A stretch of 8,212 bases of DNA from Candidatus Aminicenantota bacterium (GCA_030607635.1 JAUWJP010000063.1:1-8212), one strand, 5' to 3'. Shown: positions 1-6,591, counted from the stretch's first letter. Numbers and translations are program-made. The notes: a model not told the origin generated them from the letters alone.

Positions 1-155
1 CTCTCATGATTTATTCGAAAATTAGCAAGCTTTGCACATAAATACCAAGGATAAAAACTTCTTTTAGACAAGGTAATTCACAAAACTTGTTGAAAGCTAA
101 ATCTTATTGAAGACCATCTTAATCATAACAATCTTCTTATTTCTGATATTTTTCT
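1..155. other. AT-rich intergenic sequence, no gene seen
   Basis: This stretch at the left edge has frequent stop codons in the frames I read on both strands and shows no recognisable coding or RNA signature. It is probably the 5' flank of the operon that starts at 276. The upstream neighbour lies outside the window. Confidence 0.5.
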
Positions 156-185
156 TTGACAGAGTTATAAATTATGCAATATATA
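156..185 (+). promoter_or_regulatory. Candidate sigma70-type promoter of the epimerase operon
   Basis: A perfect -35 hexamer TTGACA (156-161) is followed after 18 bp by TATATA (180-185). Transcription would start near 190, leaving an untranslated leader of roughly 85 nt before the ATG at 276. The surroundings are extremely AT-rich, so -10 boxes are cheap here; the perfect -35 is the stronger half. An 8-bp palindrome AATGCATT (194-201) sits just downstream and could be part of an operator. Confidence 0.45.
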
Positions 186-260
186 TATTATTTAATGCAT
201 TGAATATATAAAAAATAAATCATTATTTTTATTATCACCTCAATGTTTTGAAGATTTCAA

Positions 261-266
261 AAAGGA
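261..266 (+). promoter_or_regulatory. Ribosome binding site deciding the epimerase start
   Basis: AAAGGA/GGAG-type Shine-Dalgarno bases end directly against a GTG at 267, which leaves no spacer for that codon. They sit 9 nt before the ATG at 276. Spacing therefore favours ATG 276 over the longer GTG reading. Confidence 0.7.
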
Positions 267-275
267 GTGAACAAG

Positions 276-1388
276 ATGAACAAGAAATTGAGAATAACCA
301 GTATTGATATTTATAAGTCTGATATTAAGCTCAAAGAACCATTCAAGATAGCTATCATGGAGATATTCGCTTCCCAAAGTATTTTTGTAAAAATAAATTC
401 AAACGCTGGCCTTTATGGATTTGGCGAAGCAAATCCTTTTTGGGGAATTACAGGTGAGACGCAATCAATCAATCTTGCAGGTGCTGTGGACCTTTCCAAA
501 TTGTTGCTTGATAAAAATCCACTCAATATCGAAGAGCGGATGAGAGAAATTAACGGCTTTTTAGTCCATAACAGCACTTTGCGAAGTGCATTCGATATGG
601 CTTTGTATGATCTTCTGGGCAAGGCGGCTGGACTTCCTTTATATGCACTGCTCGGGGGAGGGAAACGCACGTTTTGGACCGATAACACGATTGGAATTGG
701 AGAGCCTGATGTTGTAGCTCAAAAAGCCGTTGAATTTAAAAATCAGGGTTTCCAAGCTGTCAAAGTTAAACTGGGGACAACATTTGACATGGACACAAAA
801 AGGATCAAAAAAATCAGAGAAGCCATAGGTGATGATTTGCCTATCCGTACCGATGCTAACCAGGGATGGGATTACAACACAGCCGTAAATATCCTCCATG
901 CCTTAGAATCAATGGGAATCGAATATTGTGAACAACCCATAGCTTACTGGGACTATGAGAATTTGCGAAGAATCAGGCAGAATACTTCAATCGCCATCAT
1001 GGCTGATGAGTCTTTGTTTGACCATCATGATGCATTCAAACTGGCCTCTATGGGATGCTGCGATTATTTTAATATAAAACTGTCCAAATCTGGAGGTATC
1101 CATACTGCCCTTAAAATCAATGCAATAGCGGAAGGGGCTGGCATAATCTGTATGGTGGGCTGCATGACATCAACAAGACTGGGTTTGACTGCCGCCGCCC
1201 ATGTGATTTCCGCTCGGCCTAACATTAAGTTCGCCGATTTGGATGGGCATATGATGTTAAAAGAAGACCCCATAATTGGTGGTGCTCAGTATAATGTTGG
1301 AGAGATCAACTTGCCTGACACTCCGGGCCACGGTGCTGATATTGACCCTGATTTCTTGAATCTCTGTGAATGCATCACAATTAAATAA
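276..1388 (+). CDS. Dipeptide epimerase, enolase superfamily (MLE subgroup)
   Basis: Predicted cytoplasmic Mg2+-dependent epimerase that inverts the C-alpha of one residue of a dipeptide through an enolate intermediate; L-Ala-D/L-Glu epimerase is the best-known member. Numbering from ATG 276 (370 aa): the capping domain spans roughly 1-125, followed by the barrel. Visible catalytic and metal residues are the KxK pair K163/K165 (VKVKLG), metal ligands D193 (DANQGW), E219 (CEQP) and D244 (ADES), and the opposing base K268 (NIKLSKSGG). The C-terminal DxD (D321/D323 in ADLDGH) is the pair that binds the substrate alpha-ammonium in dipeptide epimerases and argues against o-succinylbenzoate synthase or a sugar-acid dehydratase. 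All catalytic residues are intact and the length is normal. The start at 276 was chosen for its Shine-Dalgarno spacing; a GTG at 267 would add three residues. The gene leads an operon with the PLP enzyme and the DUF819 protein. No peptidase accompanies it, so the dipeptide acted on cannot be read from the sequence. Confidence 0.88.
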   Translation: MNKKLRITSIDIYKSDIKLKEPFKIAIMEIFASQSIFVKINSNAGLYGFGEANPFWGITGETQSINLAGAVDLSKLLLDKNPLNIEERMREINGFLVHNSTLRSAFDMALYDLLGKAAGLPLYALLGGGKRTFWTDNTIGIGEPDVVAQKAVEFKNQGFQAVKVKLGTTFDMDTKRIKKIREAIGDDLPIRTDANQGWDYNTAVNILHALESMGIEYCEQPIAYWDYENLRRIRQNTSIAIMADESLFDHHDAFKLASMGCCDYFNIKLSKSGGIHTALKINAIAEGAGIICMVGCMTSTRLGLTAAAHVISARPNIKFADLDGHMMLKEDPIIGGAQYNVGEINLPDTPGHGADIDPDFLNLCECITIK

Positions 1389-1404
1389 AGGTGTATCGTT
1401 AAGA

Positions 1405-2508
1405 ATGTATTTAATGGAGAGTGCCCCAGGAGCAAGAACTGTTATTGATGGTGAAGAAGTTGATTATTTCTGTGGTTGTGGCTACTACGGTCTTCAAGGC
1501 CATCCAGAACTCATCCAGGCAGCTTGTGAGGCTGTTAAAAAATATGGAATAGGCAGTGCCACTTCTCGCTCTGGGTATGGTAATAACCCTGTTTTACTTG
1601 AAGTTGAAGAGAGGGCTTCTGAATTTTTTGGAACCGAGAGCGCTTTATACTATGTGTCGGGATTTCTTGGAAATTCAATTCTCCTCCGGGGTTTAGAGGA
1701 TAAGTACGAAGTCATATTCACTGATAGAGAGTCACATTATTCTGTGATGGACGGCGTAGCTCTTGTGAACAAGCCCGTTGTTGGATTTTCTCATCTTGAG
1801 CACCAAGATTTAAGAAAAAAACTCAAAAAACATCTGCGGCCATCTCAAAGACCGCTGGTTATTTGCGACGGGATTTTCCCTGTATCAGGAGAAATATCTC
1901 CTATCCCAGAATATTTAAAGGTTCTGGAGGAATTTGATGAATTTTATATCTGCGTTGACGATGCCCACGCCACTGGGGTCATTGGGGAGAAAGGAAGAGG
2001 ATCTTTCGAGTATTTTGGCCTTAAGGATGAAAGACTCTATTCTTCTGGGACCTTGAGTAAAGCACTAGGAGGTCATGGCGGAATTATTGCTGGAGACAAA
2101 GAATTTATCGAAAGACTAAAGGAAAAATCAAAAATTCCCTATGCCTCTAGTGCTCCTCCGACTCCTGCTGCGGCTGCTACCGCAAAAGCAATAGAAATTT
2201 TATCAAAAAATCCTGGTTTGAGAAAAAAATTATGGGCTAACGTAGCCTACGCAAAGACAGGATTAAGAGATCTAGGATTTTATATCGATGATACTCCTGT
2301 GCCTATTATCTGTCTTCATTCAAAAAAGGACGTTGATTTAGAAGCTCTTCAGCTTAACTTACTAAAGAAGGGAATCGCAGTGTTCTATGTCCCAGGAAAG
2401 ACTTATTCAAGCGTTCCAGAAAGCGGGGCTATCCGGATTGCCATATTCTCTTCTCATACAAAAGACCAGATCGGCCGTTTAATAGAGGAGATTAAAAGAT
2501 TTTTATGA
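1405..2508 (+). CDS. Alpha-oxoamine-synthase-like PLP enzyme (BioF/Kbl/SPT fold)
   Basis: Fold-type I PLP enzyme of the group that condenses an amino acid with an acyl-CoA, with decarboxylation, to give an amino ketone (8-amino-7-oxononanoate synthase, 2-amino-3-ketobutyrate ligase, serine palmitoyltransferase, CqsA). Numbering from ATG 1405 (367 aa): Schiff-base lysine K219 in GTLSKALGGHGG, pyridine-binding D185 and partner H188 in VDDAHATGVIG, ring-stacking H111 in DRESHYS, and a C-terminal substrate-carboxylate arginine R344 in AIRIAIFSSHT. Two departures from BioF stand out: HYS replaces the usual HAS, and the usual His in the G....H..LE motif is Val (GNNPVLLEVEE). An in-frame GTG at 1366 would extend the protein by 13 residues and overlap the epimerase by 23 bp, but has no Shine-Dalgarno; AAAGGTG (1387-1393) precedes 1405 by 11 nt. 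The enzyme class is clear. The substrate is unknown, and nothing nearby points to biotin synthesis or threonine breakdown. Confidence 0.85.
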   Translation: MYLMESAPGARTVIDGEEVDYFCGCGYYGLQGHPELIQAACEAVKKYGIGSATSRSGYGNNPVLLEVEERASEFFGTESALYYVSGFLGNSILLRGLEDKYEVIFTDRESHYSVMDGVALVNKPVVGFSHLEHQDLRKKLKKHLRPSQRPLVICDGIFPVSGEISPIPEYLKVLEEFDEFYICVDDAHATGVIGEKGRGSFEYFGLKDERLYSSGTLSKALGGHGGIIAGDKEFIERLKEKSKIPYASSAPPTPAAAATAKAIEILSKNPGLRKKLWANVAYAKTGLRDLGFYIDDTPVPIICLHSKKDVDLEALQLNLLKKGIAVFYVPGKTYSSVPESGAIRIAIFSSHTKDQIGRLIEEIKRFL

Positions 2509-2556
2509 AAATTTGTGGCTACTTATGATTAATTTATTCATATCAGAGCAGGATTT

Positions 2557-3750
2557 ATGAACAGCTTAGTTTCTCCTAATGACCATTGGGTTTTATGGAC
2601 TGCCCTCATCGCAACTGCAAGTTTGAGCATTTTATTGGAACAAAAAAATAAAATCGCTGCCAAGTTGACAGGACCTGTCCTGGCTCTAGTTTTTGGAATG
2701 GCAATGTCAAACTTCAGGATTTTGCCTACAGAAGCGATGACCTACGATATTGTTTGGGCTTATGTTGTGCCTCTGGCTATTCCTCTTCTCTTAATGAAGA
2801 TGAATATCCGCAAAATCATCAAAGAAACAGGCAGATTGTTTGGCGCCTTTCATGTGAGCGCCCTGGGGACTGTTGTGGGGGCCTTCGCTGCAGTCTTCTT
2901 ACTCCATGAATTGATTGCAGAAGTTGCGAAAATTGGAGGGATTATGACTGCAAGTTATATTGGAGGGGGCGTGAATTTTGTAGCCATGGTCTCCACTTTT
3001 AAACCACCAGAGAGCTTAGTTAATGCAACCATAGTTGCCGATAACGGAGTCATGGTGCTGTATTTCCTTGTTCTTCTTGCTCTGCCAGCATCCGCTCTGG
3101 TTAGAAAAATCTTCCCCCTAACATCAGTATCAAAGGGTTTTTATGATGAGGATTCTAGAGAAGGAGCCAAAGCATTCTGGAAGTCTAAGCCCATCTCTTT
3201 ACTGGATATCGCTCTTTCGTTAGCCCTGGCTTTCATTATTGCCACTGCCTCTTTTAAGGTGAGTTCCTTCTTTGGAAGCGCCGAGATGCCTTCGATTGTA
3301 AGATCAATCTTAGGTCAGCAATACCTAGTCCTTACAACTTTTTCAATTGCCATCCCTTTATTTTTCCCGAAATTTTCAGAAAAAATAACGGGTTCTGATG
3401 AATTAGGGACATTTTTAATTTTTATTTTCTTCGTTCTTATTGGAATTCCAGCCAGTTTTAAGACAGTTATCATGGAGAGTCCTTTACTGTTGTTATTTTG
3501 TAGTCTTATGCTTTTTATGAATTTCTTGGTCACTTTTGGCTTGGGAAAGCTATTCAGGTTTGAGTTAGAGGAATTGGTTTTGGTCGCTGCTGCAACCTCA
3601 GGAGGCCCCCTGAATGCAGCTGCCATTGCTATTTCAAAGGGATGGAGGGCACTTGTTTTTCCTTCGTTTTTAGTCGGGATTTGGGGTTATGTAATTGGGA
3701 ATTATCTCGGATATATTATGGGTATATTCCTTATTAATCTGCTGAAATAG
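2557..3750 (+). CDS. DUF819 family integral membrane protein, probable transporter
   Basis: A 397-aa protein made almost wholly of hydrophobic helices, about ten by eye, with a charged cytoplasmic-looking linker around residues 195-212 dividing two halves. Each half carries a glycine-rich helix-break motif of the kind that forms unwound crossing helices in secondary transporters: IGGGVN (135-140) in the first and SGGPLNAAA (348-356) in the second. This fits an inverted-repeat fold. I assign it to DUF819 (the YjcL-like family) from these motifs and overall pattern. Members are inner-membrane proteins of unproven substrate. It begins 48 bp after the PLP gene with only a weak, close AGGA (2550-2553) before ATG 2557, so it is probably co-transcribed. 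Position suggests transport of the epimerase's substrate or of the PLP enzyme's product; that is inference. Its stop codon lies 22 bp before the inserted IS, which does not damage it. Confidence 0.78.
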   Translation: MNSLVSPNDHWVLWTALIATASLSILLEQKNKIAAKLTGPVLALVFGMAMSNFRILPTEAMTYDIVWAYVVPLAIPLLLMKMNIRKIIKETGRLFGAFHVSALGTVVGAFAAVFLLHELIAEVAKIGGIMTASYIGGGVNFVAMVSTFKPPESLVNATIVADNGVMVLYFLVLLALPASALVRKIFPLTSVSKGFYDEDSREGAKAFWKSKPISLLDIALSLALAFIIATASFKVSSFFGSAEMPSIVRSILGQQYLVLTTFSIAIPLFFPKFSEKITGSDELGTFLIFIFFVLIGIPASFKTVIMESPLLLLFCSLMLFMNFLVTFGLGKLFRFELEELVLVAAATSGGPLNAAAIAISKGWRALVFPSFLVGIWGYVIGNYLGYIMGIFLINLLK

Positions 3751-3769
3751 AGAATTAATTTGGTGGGGT

Positions 3770-3772
3770 CAG
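3770..3772. repeat. Left copy of CAG target duplication
   Basis: CAG directly outside the left end of the IS, matched by CAG at 5567-5569 outside the right end. Deleting one copy plus the IS regenerates a sequence that pairs with the intact arm at 5758-5781, which independently supports this boundary. Confidence 0.6.
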
Positions 3773-3789
3773 CAGGCTGTCCGAAAACT
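3772..3789 (+). repeat. Left terminal inverted repeat of the IS
   Basis: GCAGGCTGTCCGAAAACT is the exact reverse complement of 5550-5567, 18 of 18 bases. The outermost G may belong to the target duplication rather than to the IS. Confidence 0.93.
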
Positions 3790-3869
3790 CCATTTTCCAG
3801 GAAATAATCACTGAATAGCTATCTTAAATTAAAAGAGGAGGAAAAACCCACAAATAACAGGACTAAGCC

Positions 3870-3898
3870 TTGCTAATTTATTTAATTTCACATATATA
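3870..3898 (+). promoter_or_regulatory. Candidate transposase promoter
   Basis: TTGCTA (3870-3875) and TATATA (3893-3898) are separated by 17 bp, giving a start near 3905 and a leader of about 50 nt. It lies inside the IS, upstream of the transposase, as expected for a self-contained element. Confidence 0.5.
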
Positions 3899-3956
3899 AG
3901 TATTATAAAATGCTTTTTTCAAGACGCTATAAAAAATAAAAGAAGCGGAGTGAGAT

Positions 3957-5546
3957 ATGCCCAATTTTATTCCCTATAACCAATCACAGTTAATGTTACT
4001 CCCATTAAATATCCGGGAGATGATCCCTAAGGATCATTTGGTCCGTGCGATTAATGTGTTAGTGGAGAGGTTAAATCTTTCTTTAATTTATCAGAAGTAT
4101 AAGAACAGTGAAGGGGGGCGGCCGAGCTATCATCCTTTAATACTGATAAAGGTTCTTTTTTATGCCTATGCGATAGGTCTTCGCAGTTCGCGTAAGATAG
4201 CGGCAAGGCTGGAGAGTGATGTTTTTTTCATGTACTTGGCGGCGATGCAGAGGCCGGATTTTCGCACAATCAGCGACTTTCGCAAGGAGCATTTGGGGCA
4301 GTTAAAAGAGTTATTCAAACAGATAGTACTGATCAGTAAGCAGCTGGGTATTGCAAAGATTGGACATATAGCCATAGATGGGACAAAGATGAGGGCTTCG
4401 GCTGGGCGGAGGCGGACAAAGAGTAAAGAGAAGTTGGAGAAGATGGCCGATGAGATAGAGAAAGAGATAGAGGAAATACTGGATGAGGCATCTGAGGTGG
4501 ATAAGCGGGAGGACAGGTTATACGGGGAGAAGAGAGGAGACGAGTTACCGAAAGATCTTCAGAAGAGAGAAGATTTGATCGAGAAGATAGAGAAGGCGAA
4601 AGAGGTGCTTAAGAAGAGAGGCTGGAAAGAGGCTAACATTACTGATCCAGATTGTCGGTTTATGAAGGATGCCGACGGTGGCAAAGATACCAGCTACAAT
4701 ACCCAAATGGCCGTTGACGGAGAAGCTCAGGTGATCCTTGCCAATGATGTGACTTCAGAGGTTACGGATCAGCATCAATTTATTCCTCTCTATGAGCAAG
4801 TTGTGGAGAACACAGGTGAGGAACCTGAGGAAGTCTCGGCTGATTGTGGTTACTATAGTGGAGAGAACTATATTTATATAGAAGAGAATGGGATAGATGC
4901 TTATTTACCCGATCAGATGTTTGATAAAGAGGTAGATAAAGAGGGGAAGGAAAAGATAGGCAAATATGACAGGCGAAATTTTAAATATGACAAAGAAGAA
5001 GATATATTCACATGTCCTGAGGGGAAGAGATTAATTTTCAAGCAAAATTATAAGAGAAATGGGGTTAAATATCGTATCTATGTTGGTCAGGAATGTTCCG
5101 TTTGCAAGCAGAGGTTTGAGTGTACGAAGGGTAAAGCGAGGCATATAAATGTCTCTGAGGTTGATGGGATAATGGAGCGGATGAGGAAGAAACTTCTGAC
5201 AGGGGAAGGCAAAGAGAAATACAAAAAGAGGCTTTCGACAGTTGAGCCAGTGTTAGGAAATCTTAAGAAGAATCTTGGATATAGGGATTTTCTTTTGCGG
5301 GGAATAGAGAAAGTTAAGGGTGAGTTTCAGCTGATGTGTATTGCCCATAATCTAAAGAAGATTCATAAGTACTTAAACTCTGAGGAAGGGAAAGGATCTT
5401 GGGGATATGTTACGCAAAATCATGAAGGAGATTCATCATTTTTGAAAAATTTTAGAGAGATTACTTCAGAGAAAATTAAAAATGTCCTTTTTAGACTTAT
5501 AATCACTGCCTCGAGCTTAGTTAGAGGAGAATCAGTTGTTGTCTAA
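3957..5546 (+). CDS. IS1182-family DDE transposase
   Basis: Full-length 529-aa transposase that cuts and joins the IS ends. The N-terminal DUF772-like region (about 15-110) includes GGRPSYHPLILIKVLFYAY and the DFRTISDFRK segment. The RNase H-like catalytic core has D141 (HIAIDGTKMRASAG), D296 (VSADCGYYSGENY) and E430 (LSTVEPVLGNLKKNLGYRDFLLRG) as the apparent DDE triad. A highly charged, coiled-coil-like insertion (about 152-225) separates the first region from the core. Four cysteines (C353, C380, C383, C389) lie between the second Asp and the Glu and could bind a metal. GGAG (3947-3950) is 6 nt before ATG 3957. No frameshift or internal stop is present. Codon use is richer in AGG/GAG/AAG runs than in the flanking genes, fitting a foreign origin. 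Confidence 0.93.
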   Translation: MPNFIPYNQSQLMLLPLNIREMIPKDHLVRAINVLVERLNLSLIYQKYKNSEGGRPSYHPLILIKVLFYAYAIGLRSSRKIAARLESDVFFMYLAAMQRPDFRTISDFRKEHLGQLKELFKQIVLISKQLGIAKIGHIAIDGTKMRASAGRRRTKSKEKLEKMADEIEKEIEEILDEASEVDKREDRLYGEKRGDELPKDLQKREDLIEKIEKAKEVLKKRGWKEANITDPDCRFMKDADGGKDTSYNTQMAVDGEAQVILANDVTSEVTDQHQFIPLYEQVVENTGEEPEEVSADCGYYSGENYIYIEENGIDAYLPDQMFDKEVDKEGKEKIGKYDRRNFKYDKEEDIFTCPEGKRLIFKQNYKRNGVKYRIYVGQECSVCKQRFECTKGKARHINVSEVDGIMERMRKKLLTGEGKEKYKKRLSTVEPVLGNLKKNLGYRDFLLRGIEKVKGEFQLMCIAHNLKKIHKYLNSEEGKGSWGYVTQNHEGDSSFLKNFREITSEKIKNVLFRLIITASSLVRGESVVV

Positions 5547-5549
5547 TAA

Positions 5550-5567
5550 AGTTTTCGGACAGCCTGC
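5550..5567 (-). repeat. Right terminal inverted repeat of the IS
   Basis: AGTTTTCGGACAGCCTGC is the exact reverse complement of the left repeat at 3772-3789. It begins 3 bp after the transposase stop codon. Confidence 0.93.
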
Positions 5568-5569
5568 AG
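5567..5569. repeat. Right copy of CAG target duplication
   Basis: CAG directly outside the right IS end, matching 3770-3772. It abuts the core GTCTTGCTTTTTGC (5570-5583) of the interrupted arm. Confidence 0.6.
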
Positions 5570-5583
5570 GTCTTGCTTTTTGC

Positions 5584-5757
5584 TTTATTCATACAAACGC
5601 AATTTATACTAATATATTAGATTGCAGGCGATTCAGTTCTTTTTATAAATGGACAGGGGGAACGTGGCAAAATCTTACCCTGAAGATAGGAGATATCTGT
5701 GTCGCTTTCATCCTTGAAATGAAATTTTAATATGTTTGTATGAAATTTTTAAGATAG
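5584..5757. other. Interior of the inverted-repeat element, no gene seen
   Basis: Between the two arms I see only the inner 11-bp inverted pair (5588-5598 and 5734-5744) and AT-rich sequence. An open frame from inside the transposase end runs through to about 5730 but crosses the IS terminus and shows no family resemblance. A 22-codon frame from ATG 5650 has no Shine-Dalgarno. Neither is credible as a gene. Confidence 0.5.
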
Positions 5758-5775
5758 GCAAAAAGCAAGACCTGC

Positions 5776-5803
5776 TCCCACTTAAGTGCCCCCACTTATG
5801 TTA
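5776..5803. repeat. 14-bp tandem near-repeat containing a 10-bp palindrome
   Basis: CCCACTTAAG (5777-5786) recurs 14 bp later as CCCACTTATG (5791-5800). The first copy forms the perfect palindrome CACTTAAGTG (5779-5788). It overlaps the outer edge of the inverted-repeat element and lies about 75-100 bp upstream of the regulator gene. It could be an old element end or an operator. Confidence 0.4.
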
Positions 5804-5840
5804 CTAAACAAACGGTTGTTAGAGAGATTTCTTTTTTTTC

Positions 5841-5880
5841 TTTTTTTTTAAAAAAAAATATTGATAAAATATTATACATG
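5841..5880 (+). promoter_or_regulatory. T9A9 tract and candidate promoter of the GntR-type regulator
   Basis: Nine T followed by nine A (5841-5858) resembles a bent or UP-element-like sequence. Just downstream, TATTAT (5870-5875) is a good -10 candidate, and TTGATA (5861-5866) with TATCTT (5884-5889), 17 bp apart, is an alternative. Either would start transcription very close to, or inside, the first codons of the longest reading frame, implying a very short or leaderless mRNA. Confidence 0.35.
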
Positions 5881-6591
5881 ATATATCTTACAAGCGACAT
5901 GGGAAGAACTGAGGGAAGGAAAGTTTTTGAATTACCTTCTACCATTAGTGAAACTATCTACCAGTATGTGAAAAAAGCAATTATCAACGGGGAATTCAAG
6001 CCAAATCAAAGACTTCAAGAAAAGGAAATCGCCAAACTCTTTAATGTGAGTTCCACTCCTGTAAGAGAAGCTTTCTTCAGGCTTGCGGCAGAGACGTATT
6101 TGGTGATTAATGCGCGAAAAGAAGTTTTAGTCGAGGAAAAAACACTGGCAGAGGTTAAAGAGCTCTATGAAGTTGTCAGAGCACTTGATATATTCGCCTT
6201 GAAAAAAGCAAGAGAGATTTTAAGAGATGAAGATATTGATGAACTGAAGAGAATGACCAAAAAATTAAGTGAGTATTATAAGGGGAAAAAAATTCAGAGC
6301 TACTTGCAGCAAAACTTGAAAATCCATGACAAAATATGGCAGTCATGCGGAAATAAATTCTTATATGAAACATTAAGCCATTTGATGGAGAAGATTGCTA
6401 TACACAGAACGAGCAATGAATTTTCTCCTTTTTCTGTACCTCATTCCCTTGAAAAATCGTACAGAGACCATTTAAGGCTCCTAAAAGCCATTGAGTCTAG
6501 GAACATTATGGAACTAGAAAAGTTAGCTGCTGCTCATTGGGGGGAAGAGTTTTTTCTTGAAGAAAGAGATGATTCGAATAAAAAAGATTAA
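5878..6591 (+). CDS. GntR family transcriptional regulator, FadR/FCD subfamily
   Basis: A 237-aa one-component regulator. The N-terminal winged helix (about 22-88) contains LQEKEIAKLFNVSSTPVREA, the usual GntR recognition segment with the conserved PVRE. The C-terminal all-helical FCD ligand domain (about 92-225) has the expected His positions H150, H198 and H220. The fourth metal position, usually Asp four residues before the first His, is Asn here (N146), so metal or ligand binding may differ. FCD regulators usually sense organic acids or amino-acid-like compounds and often repress neighbouring uptake and catabolic genes. No Shine-Dalgarno precedes ATG 5878 or the in-frame ATG at 5899, so the start is uncertain; the shorter form still keeps the whole DNA-binding domain. 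It lies 108 bp before the receptor gene on the same strand. Natural targets are the receptor and possibly the operon left of the IS, by inference. Confidence 0.85.
   Translation: MIYLTSDMGRTEGRKVFELPSTISETIYQYVKKAIINGEFKPNQRLQEKEIAKLFNVSSTPVREAFFRLAAETYLVINARKEVLVEEKTLAEVKELYEVVRALDIFALKKAREILRDEDIDELKRMTKKLSEYYKGKKIQSYLQQNLKIHDKIWQSCGNKFLYETLSHLMEKIAIHRTSNEFSPFSVPHSLEKSYRDHLRLLKAIESRNIMELEKLAAAHWGEEFFLEERDDSNKKD

Larger units (their letters stand above)
3773..5566 (+). mobile_element. Complete IS1182-type insertion sequence
   Basis: An element of about 1.79 kb bounded by perfect inverted repeats and holding one full-length transposase gene that stops 3 bp before the right repeat. A CAG at 3770-3772 and at 5567-5569 is the likely target duplication. 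Family assignment rests on the transposase (DUF772-type N-terminus followed by a DDE domain). Because the 18-bp repeats begin with GC, the outer boundary can slide by one base. Intact ends and an open frame suggest recent, possibly still active, insertion. Confidence 0.88.
3763..5781. repeat. Older inverted-repeat element (MITE- or REP-like), split by the IS
   Basis: The right arm (5758-5781) read on the minus strand matches 22 of 24 bases of a left arm obtained by joining 3763-3772 to 5570-5583, that is, after removing the IS and one copy of CAG. The core GTCTTGCTTTTTGC is identical in both arms. A second, inner inverted pair TTCATACAAAC (5588-5598) and GTTTGTATGAA (5734-5744) lies inside, with about 9 nt of asymmetry. 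Without the IS the element is about 222 bp. I find no convincing gene in its interior. Such a structure fits a miniature transposable element or a large extragenic palindrome; which of these cannot be settled from one copy. Confidence 0.7.

Noticed and set aside
413..1273. Minus-strand frames across the epimerase gene
   Set aside because: They are antisense to a well-supported enolase-superfamily gene and show no motifs.
1366..1404. GTG 1366 as the start of the PLP enzyme, overlapping the epimerase
   Set aside because: No Shine-Dalgarno precedes it, while ATG 1405 has AAAGGTG upstream. It remains possible through translational coupling.
1405..2508. Calling the PLP enzyme BioF or Kbl
   Set aside because: The fold matches, but no biotin or threonine-catabolism genes are nearby and two active-site motifs differ, so a gene symbol is not justified.
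3315..3626. 103-codon minus-strand frame in the DUF819 gene
   Set aside because: It is the complement of hydrophobic helix codons and is typical shadow coding.
5536..5730. 64-codon forward frame spanning the IS right end and the inverted-repeat element
   Set aside because: It starts inside the transposase gene, crosses the IS terminus, has no Shine-Dalgarno and no family resemblance; it is a by-product of the junction.
5570..5781. Reading the inverted repeat as an intrinsic terminator
   Set aside because: The arms are about 170 nt apart, the stem is not GC-rich and no T-run directly follows it; a mobile or palindromic element fits better.
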